Source of the DNA: an uncultured Chitinophagaceae bacterium
GTDB lineage: Bacteria > Bacteroidota > Bacteroidia > Chitinophagales > Chitinophagaceae
Reading direction: 5' to 3'
DNA length: 11,782 bases
NCBI GenBank assembly: GCA_946885335.1
Contig: CAMPGG010000086.1
Span: 1 to 11,782 of the forward strand
Part shown: piece by piece, positions 6,730 through 11,782 of the stretch
How the letters are laid out: each line of letters opens with the position of its first letter
Numbering within the stretch: position 1 is the stretch's first letter
Program-made: the position numbers and the translations under genes
The notes under the pieces: model-generated
The model's database searches: none
Told to the model about the DNA's origin: nothing
The model's input: only the letters and a program-made list of their open reading frames with translations

Positions 6730-8964
6730 ATGGCATTTTTAATATTCCTGGTAGTCATTCTTTTTCTTTTAGCGATTGTTGACTTAATCGTTGGCGTTAG
6801 TAATGACGCAGTTAATTTTTTAAATTCTGCCATCGGCAGTAAAGTTGCACCTTTCCGCACCATTATCATTGTAGCAGCTGTGGGAATTATCCTGGGCTCC
6901 GTTTTTTCCAGTGGTATTATGGAGATAGCCCGGAAAGGAATTTTTCACCCGGAATATTTTACGCTGGAAACCATTATGTGGGTTTTCCTTGCCGTAATGC
7001 TTACAGATATCGTATTGCTTGATATTTTCAATTCACTGGGACTTCCTACTTCCACAACGGTTTCTATCATTTTCGAGTTATTGGGTGCAGCCATGATCAC
7101 CGGTTTTCTTATTTCCATTGACCAGAAAGACCCGGTAAATGAAATGATGAAGTATATCAATGCCGAAAGTGTGATTACCATTATTTCAGGGATATTTCTG
7201 TCCATTATTATTGCATTCACCGTAGGTATCATCATACAATATTTAAGCAGGCTGTTATTTACATTCAACTACGAGGAAAAGCTAAAAAAATACGGTCCGC
7301 TGTACGCAGCTTTAGGCATAACCGCCATCATTAATTTTTTATTGATCAAGGGACTAAAGGGTACATCACTTGTTGACACCCCGATCATGGAGTGGGTATC
7401 AAATAATACACTTATCATTTTGGGAATACTGTTTGTTTTGGGATACCTGCTAAGTTACCTGCTACAAAGATTTGCCAACCTGAACCCTTTAAAACTGGTG
7501 GTTCTAATGGGAACTTTTTCCTTAGCGATGGCTTTTGCCGGTAACGATTTGGTGAACTTTATCGGGGTTCCAATAACCGGTTTCCTTGCTTTTGAAAACT
7601 GGCAAAACAGTGGAGTTGCCGCAGATGCATTCTACCAGGATTATTTAGCCTCTAATGATGTAATCGTTCCAAATTATATGTTGCTTATTGCAGGCATTGT
7701 GATGGCTGCAACGTTGTGGTTAAGTTCCAAAGCAAAAAAAGTAACAGAAACAGAAGTTAACCTGAGTCACCAGCATGAAGGAGAAGAAAGATTTAAGCCA
7801 ACTGCCGTTTCCCGGAGTATAGTAAAAACATCCATTCTCCTGGGTAACTTTTTTTCCCTGATTGTTCCGGATGCAATATCCAGGAAATACAAACTCAGTT
7901 TTGAAAAAAACAAGATCAGGCAGGCAACTATCATTCATGAAAAAAAGGCATTTGATCTTGTAAGGGCTTCAGCCAACTTGATTATCGCCAGTGTACTGAT
8001 TGCCTGGGCTACTTCAATGAAATTACCTTTATCAACCACTTATGTTTCCTTTATGGTAGCCATGGGTACTTCACTTGCGGACAGGGCCTGGGGACGTGAA
8101 TCGGCTGTTTACCGGGTTGCAGGTGTATTAAGTGTTATCGGAGGTTGGTTTATTACAGCGATAATTGCTTTTGTGGTAGCCGGCATTTTTGCTTTGATTT
8201 TATATAAAGGTGAAATGATAGGTACCATCATTCTTGTTGGCGTGGTAGCTTTTTATATCATTTTTTCTCATATCAGTTTTGCTAAAAAAGAAAAGAAAAC
8301 CCAGGCAAAAGCCAAAAGACTTGAACTTTTACCCGAAGCTGACCTGGATATTTTTGAATCAAACAAAGACATGGTTACCGATTCACTCAATGTGATCAAT
8401 ACCCAATATTCCCGTGTTTTAGAAGGATTGAAAAATGAGGATCTTGATGCGTTGGAAAAAGCTTACGCAGATTTAAAAGACCTGGCAGAATATGGATTTA
8501 AGTTAAGGGCGCAAAGCATCAGGCAAATTCAAAACCTGAATACGGCAGATAAAAAAGCTGCGGAATTACTTTTATACAGTACTGACCTGTTACAGGATAT
8601 AGCCACATCCGCTCAAAACCTGGGAGAAGAATGTCTTCACTATATCAAAAATCTTCATCGCCAGCCTGATAAAGATTTCATCCGGATAACAGAAGAACTG
8701 AAATTTAAAATGAACCGGTTTTTAGTGATAACCACCAATGCATTAAGAAATAAAAACTTCAGCACATTTGATCATATTAAAATTGCCAGGGATGATGTGC
8801 GAACCTATATCAATCTTCAATTGGATAGCCAGGTAGCCCAGATACAGGATAAAAAACCAGGTGTAAAACAATCGGTCCTGCAAACCAGTATTTTGCTGCA
8901 AAGCAGGGATATACTGGCTGTAACTTTCCGCATTTTGAAAATGTACCGGAAATACCTGAAATAA
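6730..8964 (+). CDS. PiT-family inorganic phosphate transporter with C-terminal PhoU-like domain
   Basis: The first 515 or so residues form a PHO4/PiT permease that imports phosphate, normally coupled to H+ or Na+, across the inner membrane. The duplicated signature is visible: GVSNDAVNFLNSAIGSK (22-38) in the first half and AFAGNDLVNFIGVPITGF (268-285) in the second. A second internal pair is LGLPTSTT (103-110) and KLPLSTTYVS (431-440). I count about 12 hydrophobic segments, with a hydrophilic loop at about 335-365 and 382-405. After the last helix (about 497-516) a basic linker (518-530) leads into a helical cytoplasmic region (about 540-740) resembling PhoU/DUF47 proteins. These usually sit in a separate gene beside the transporter, so here regulator and channel are probably one chain. 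Some relatives carry sulfate instead, but the motifs favour phosphate. The DUF421 gene follows after 53 bases and may be cotranscribed. Confidence 0.92.
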   Translation: MAFLIFLVVILFLLAIVDLIVGVSNDAVNFLNSAIGSKVAPFRTIIIVAAVGIILGSVFSSGIMEIARKGIFHPEYFTLETIMWVFLAVMLTDIVLLDIFNSLGLPTSTTVSIIFELLGAAMITGFLISIDQKDPVNEMMKYINAESVITIISGIFLSIIIAFTVGIIIQYLSRLLFTFNYEEKLKKYGPLYAALGITAIINFLLIKGLKGTSLVDTPIMEWVSNNTLIILGILFVLGYLLSYLLQRFANLNPLKLVVLMGTFSLAMAFAGNDLVNFIGVPITGFLAFENWQNSGVAADAFYQDYLASNDVIVPNYMLLIAGIVMAATLWLSSKAKKVTETEVNLSHQHEGEERFKPTAVSRSIVKTSILLGNFFSLIVPDAISRKYKLSFEKNKIRQATIIHEKKAFDLVRASANLIIASVLIAWATSMKLPLSTTYVSFMVAMGTSLADRAWGRESAVYRVAGVLSVIGGWFITAIIAFVVAGIFALILYKGEMIGTIILVGVVAFYIIFSHISFAKKEKKTQAKAKRLELLPEADLDIFESNKDMVTDSLNVINTQYSRVLEGLKNEDLDALEKAYADLKDLAEYGFKLRAQSIRQIQNLNTADKKAAELLLYSTDLLQDIATSAQNLGEECLHYIKNLHRQPDKDFIRITEELKFKMNRFLVITTNALRNKNFSTFDHIKIARDDVRTYINLQLDSQVAQIQDKKPGVKQSVLQTSILLQSRDILAVTFRILKMYRKYLK

Positions 8965-9017
8965 TTTTCTTAATGATGGTATGAGTTTTTTAGCTGGATT
9001 GTTACACTTACCAGAAA

Positions 9018-9746
9018 ATGGATATCTCATATTTATTATTGCCTCTTTACCTTCTGCTCAAATTTGACTGGCATGCATTCTTTTTTGGTGAGGAAAAATG
9101 GATGTTCATTTTCGAGGTTGCCCTGCGCACCCTCATCATGTTTACATTTATCCTTTCCAGTCTTCGTTTATTAGGTAAAAGAGGTATAAAACAATTATCT
9201 GTATTCGAATTAGGCGTAATCATCGCATTAGGTTCTGCGGCCGGCGATCCAATGTTTTATAAAGATGTTGGTTTGGTATTTGGCATGCTGGTTTTAACAG
9301 TTGTTGTTATACTTTACCGGCTACTAACCTACATGACTGAGAAAAGTGAAAGAATCGAAAAAATTGTTGAGGGTTCGGCTTCTTACATTATTAGAAACGG
9401 CGCATTTGTTATGAGCGAAATGAAGAAGGAACCTATCTCCTACCAGGAATTTTTTGCACAATTAAGAATGAATAATGTTTCGCACCTTGGCCAGGTAAAG
9501 ATTGCCATCGCTGAAGCAACCGGTGAAATCAGCATCATCTTTTACCCGGAGGAAGAAGTGAAATATGGTCTACCCATTCTGCCCCATTTATATGATGACT
9601 TCGTGGAAACAATACAGGAAGAAAATATTTATGCCTGTAACTGTTGCGGAACAGTGCAAACCATTACACCCCAAAAAGAATATCAATGTCCTTCATGCAA
9701 AAACAAGCACTGGGTAAAAGCGATCAATGAAAAACGAATTAACTAA
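9018..9746 (+). CDS. DUF421 (YetF-like) membrane protein with C-terminal zinc ribbon
   Basis: This 242-residue protein belongs to the DUF421/YetF family. Hydrophobic helices lie at about 28-49, 62-75 and 84-104. The family signature is clear: LRLLGKRGIKQLS (49-61) followed by FELGVIIALGSAAGDPM (63-79). A soluble alpha/beta domain follows (about 110-200), with the typical GSASYIIRNGAF (119-130) and LRMNNVSHLGQVKIAIAE (149-166) elements. The C-terminus adds a four-Cys ribbon, C207/C210 and C224/C227, with an extra C209. That ribbon is absent from the Bacillus YetF proteins as I recall them and probably binds zinc. The role of DUF421 proteins is poorly defined. In Bacillus they are linked to stress and spore envelope properties. 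The N-terminal DWHAFFF segment just before the first helix is typical of Bacteroidota members and supports this start. Confidence 0.87.
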   Translation: MDISYLLLPLYLLLKFDWHAFFFGEEKWMFIFEVALRTLIMFTFILSSLRLLGKRGIKQLSVFELGVIIALGSAAGDPMFYKDVGLVFGMLVLTVVVILYRLLTYMTEKSERIEKIVEGSASYIIRNGAFVMSEMKKEPISYQEFFAQLRMNNVSHLGQVKIAIAEATGEISIIFYPEEEVKYGLPILPHLYDDFVETIQEENIYACNCCGTVQTITPQKEYQCPSCKNKHWVKAINEKRIN

Positions 9747-9752
9747 AACAGT

Positions 9753-11258
9753 TTATTCATTAATGTCAATAATTTTAGGCTGACTCTCATTACCTGTCCG
9801 GTCAATAGTTGTAACGGCCACTTTATTTAAAGAAACCTGGTTGTTTTGGATTTCCACAGCTTTTTTTAATGAATAATTGCTTTCATTTCGATTCAGGATG
9901 GTATAATTCCATCGATCACCATAACGGTAATAAACAACCGTACGAAATGCATCCGTTGCAACAGCCGGTGTCCAGGAAATATTAATTTCATCCTGTAGCT
10001 TAGATGAAGAAACCGAAGGAGCCATGGGTCTTGCATTATCTAACCATGGACTGGCCGGAACCAACGCATTTTTTTTATATGGTCCATCCAGCAAAATTTG
10101 TGATGTTTTGGGATTCAGCGTCAAAGATGAAATGCTCCAATGAACCACACCCATGCTTTGTGGCAGCATACCACGTGAAATCATGATCTGGTTAAATGTT
10201 TCATCCGCATTTTTATCAGTAGTATCTCTGCCAACATTTATCCCTGGCCAGAGATGCCGGTTATGAACATTTTCGCTATTCCACCATCCCAACAAAACCG
10301 GGAAACTTTGCGGAATGCGATTGACCGGCCAGTAAAGTTGAGGCGTAAAATAATCTATCCATCCCTTGTTTAACCAAAGACGGGCATCAGCATACAATTG
10401 TTCATACTGGTCAAAACCTTCTATGGATGCCGGAAAGCCAGGCCTGTACAAACCAAACGGACTAAGACCAAACTTTACATGTGGCTTTATTTCTTTTATG
10501 TTGGTGTAAATTCTTTCTATCAGTTTGTTTACACTTTCCCTGCGCCAATCACCCCTGGATAATTTTCCACCATTTTGCTGGTATGCATTCCAGCTTGCCT
10601 GGTCAGGAAAGTCTTCATTCAGATTATAAGACGGATATGGATAAAAATAATCATCAAAATGAACACCGTCTATATCATAACGTGTTACCAGGTCCATCAC
10701 CACTTCAGTCGTTCTGTCTTGTGTACCCTTTTGTGCCGGGTCCATCCACCAATATCCCTCTTTCAATTTCATTACTAATTCTGGATTGGTTTTAATAATG
10801 GATTGATCGCTGATCTCTTTACCAGAAATATGATGTGCCCGGTAAGGATTCAACCACACATGCAGTTCAATACCCCGATCGTGTGCCGCATCAACCCAAA
10901 ATGCTAATGGATCATAGAATGGTTCCGGAGCTTTGCCTTGTTCACCTGTCAGGAAATAAGACCAGGGTTCCAGGTTACTTTGATAAAGTGCATCAGCCTG
11001 GGGTCTTACCTGGAAGATGGCCGCATTAAAATGATGTTTCTGCAAAAAATTCAACAAATCAATGGCTTCCTGTTTTTGTTGATCAACACTTAATCCTGGT
11101 TTTGATGGCCAGTTAATGTTTGCCACCGTAGCGATCCATGCAGCTCTGAATTCACGTTCAGCTTTAACAGGTATAGTCTCTTTTGTTTCAGTCACTACAT
11201 AGCGACTCGAACTGCAGGATAAAAAAAATAAAATAAACAACGGTAAAAAACTGCGCAT
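9753..11258 (-). CDS. GHL10 (DigH/YngK-like) glycoside hydrolase-like lipoprotein
   Basis: This 501-residue protein starts with a lipoprotein-type signal (hydrophobic core, then FLSC with C15 as likely lipidation site; the lipobox is relaxed, as is common in Bacteroidota). The GHL10 barrel spans about 35-345 and shows the family blocks EFRAAWIATVANINWPS (36-52), FQVRPQADALY (82-92), GIELHVWLNPYRAH (129-142), YDIDGVHFDDYFYPYP (194-209), FGLSPFGLYRPG (263-274) and GWIDYFTPQLYW (299-310). The Asp pair D202-D203 is a candidate for the active site. An FN3-like beta domain follows at about 412-498. E. coli DigH (YddW), of the same family, cleaves peptidoglycan glycan strands stripped of peptides at the division site, so a role in cell-wall turnover or division is likely by homology. 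The gene converges on the DUF421 gene, with only six bases between the stop codons. Confidence 0.92.
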   Translation of the reverse strand: MRSFLPLFILFFLSCSSSRYVVTETKETIPVKAEREFRAAWIATVANINWPSKPGLSVDQQKQEAIDLLNFLQKHHFNAAIFQVRPQADALYQSNLEPWSYFLTGEQGKAPEPFYDPLAFWVDAAHDRGIELHVWLNPYRAHHISGKEISDQSIIKTNPELVMKLKEGYWWMDPAQKGTQDRTTEVVMDLVTRYDIDGVHFDDYFYPYPSYNLNEDFPDQASWNAYQQNGGKLSRGDWRRESVNKLIERIYTNIKEIKPHVKFGLSPFGLYRPGFPASIEGFDQYEQLYADARLWLNKGWIDYFTPQLYWPVNRIPQSFPVLLGWWNSENVHNRHLWPGINVGRDTTDKNADETFNQIMISRGMLPQSMGVVHWSISSLTLNPKTSQILLDGPYKKNALVPASPWLDNARPMAPSVSSSKLQDEINISWTPAVATDAFRTVVYYRYGDRWNYTILNRNESNYSLKKAVEIQNNQVSLNKVAVTTIDRTGNESQPKIIDINE

Positions 11259-11395
11259 GATGTTTAGGTTGAATGATGAAATTCAGGGTTTCAATTTATT
11301 CAAAACTTTTAACTAACGGTTACCAATATCTGATAAAAAAAATTGACCCGCTTTTTAATAATTTATAAAAGAATGGAAGGTATGTTTAAAAAGAA

Positions 11396-11423
11396 GAAAC
11401 TGAACTAACAATTGTCAGGTTTC
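11396..11423 (+). repeat. Imperfect hairpin upstream of the RRM gene
   Basis: GAAA (11396-11399) pairs with TTTC (11420-11423), CTGA (11400-11403) with TCAG (11415-11418), and C11405 with G11414. Single-base bulges sit at A11404 and G11419, around an 8-base loop. This makes a nine-pair stem in the 227-base divergent region 11259-11485. It could be a 5' UTR structure if transcription starts upstream of it, or a regulator site. There is no U-run, so it is not a terminator. I see no other strong element in this intergenic stretch. Confidence 0.3.
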
Positions 11424-11463
11424 AGCCTCTAAAGAAGGTTGCTCATTTACCACGATTGTTCTG

Positions 11464-11471
11464 TATTTTTA
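11464..11471 (+). promoter_or_regulatory. Weak -7-like element before the RRM gene
   Basis: TATTTTTA matches the Bacteroidota -7 consensus TAnnTTTG except at the last base and ends 14 bases before the ATG at 11486. The nearest -33-like TTG (11439-11441) is 22 bases upstream, longer than usual. Short A-rich sequence fills the space to the start codon, with no Shine-Dalgarno sequence. Confidence 0.28.
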
Positions 11472-11485
11472 CAAAAAAATAATAC

Positions 11486-11782
11486 ATGAATCTTTTTGTT
11501 GCCGGTCTTCCTTACGATCTTGACGATGCTGAGCTGGAAGAAATATTTGAGAAATTCGGAACGGTCACTTCCGCTAAAGTGGCTATGGATAAAGAAACCG
11601 GTAAAAGCAGGGGTTTTGGTTTTGTAGAGATGCCTGTGGAAGCTGAAGCCAAAGATGCCATTGAAAATCTGAATGATATTTCTTTGGGTAAAAAGCCTTT
11701 AGTAGTCAAAGCCGCAGATGACAGGCAGGGAGGCGGCGGCAGTAGCCGGGGTGGCGGCGGTGGAAATCGCGGCGGACAGGGT
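11486..11782 (+). CDS. RRM-type glycine-rich RNA-binding protein, 3' end beyond the right edge
   Basis: The frame opens at ATG 11486 and stays open for 99 codons to the end of the window, so the C-terminus is missing. Residues 1-78 are one RNA recognition motif: RNP2 is LFVAGL (3-8), and RNP1 is RGFGFVEM (42-49) with the two stacking aromatic residues F44 and F46. A glycine/arginine-rich tail begins at residue 82 (GGGGSSRGG and so on). This single-RRM plus Gly-rich layout is that of the small RNA-binding proteins of cyanobacteria and Bacteroidota, which bind single-stranded RNA and act in post-transcriptional control, often in cold or stress responses. The protein should be cytosolic and around 100-130 residues in full. 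The gene is divergent from the GHL10 gene. Confidence 0.93.
   Translation, partial: MNLFVAGLPYDLDDAELEEIFEKFGTVTSAKVAMDKETGKSRGFGFVEMPVEAEAKDAIENLNDISLGKKPLVVKAADDRQGGGGSSRGGGGGNRGGQG

Noticed and set aside
9730..9760. Bidirectional terminator between the convergent DUF421 and GHL10 genes
   Set aside because: Only a 4-bp AACT/AGTT stem is visible, with no GC-rich arm or proper T-run, so no terminator is supported.
10481..10795. Plus-strand open frame of 104 codons inside the GHL10 gene
   Set aside because: It is antisense to conserved GHL10 blocks, with Cys/His/Pro-rich translation typical of shadow frames.
11512..11709. Minus-strand 65-codon frame opposite the RRM gene
   Set aside because: The plus strand carries intact RNP1 and RNP2 motifs; the Ser-rich antisense product is a shadow.

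Overview
The window looks like an ordinary chromosomal segment of a Bacteroidota genome, most likely Chitinophagia or a relative. This rests on the AT-rich intergenic DNA, the absence of Shine-Dalgarno sequences before the starts (several leaders are G-less), signal peptides ending in an A-Q type junction, a PiT transporter with a fused cytoplasmic tail, an HD/PycTM fusion protein and a single-RRM glycine-rich RNA-binding protein. The assignment is inferred from protein style, not from a marker gene.

Left block (1-2398, minus strand): a truncated small secreted Lys/Met-rich protein, a cytoplasmic GH13_5 alpha-amylase and a small secreted orphan protein. Central block (2572-9746, plus strand): a membrane protein joining an N-terminal HD-type domain to a C-terminal Pycsar-effector (PycTM/DUF5706) module, a class I SAM methyltransferase, a secreted GH20 beta-N-acetylhexosaminidase, a PiT phosphate transporter with a PhoU-like tail, and a DUF421 membrane protein ending in a zinc ribbon. 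Right block: a GHL10/DigH-like lipoprotein on the minus strand, convergent with the DUF421 gene, then, divergently, an RRM protein running off the right edge.

Three carbohydrate-active enzymes are present (alpha-glucan, N-acetylhexosaminide and probably peptidoglycan glycan strands). No SusC/SusD pair or regulator accompanies them, so this is not a classical polysaccharide utilisation locus. GH20 and GHL10 could both serve envelope glycan turnover, but they are separated and oppositely oriented.

The best candidate for unusual biology is the protein at 2572-3765. Its C-terminal half matches the membrane effectors of Pycsar anti-phage systems, but no nucleotide cyclase is in the window, and its HD-type domain has lost the Asp of the HD dyad. 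It looks like an orphan effector with a repurposed sensor domain. Other points worth a look are a five-copy 8-nt tandem repeat forming the leader of the methyltransferase gene, the zinc ribbon on the DUF421 protein, and several short inverted repeats in promoter regions. No gap between genes exceeds 300 bases. I saw no tRNA, rRNA, CRISPR array, insertion sequence or convincing intrinsic terminator.
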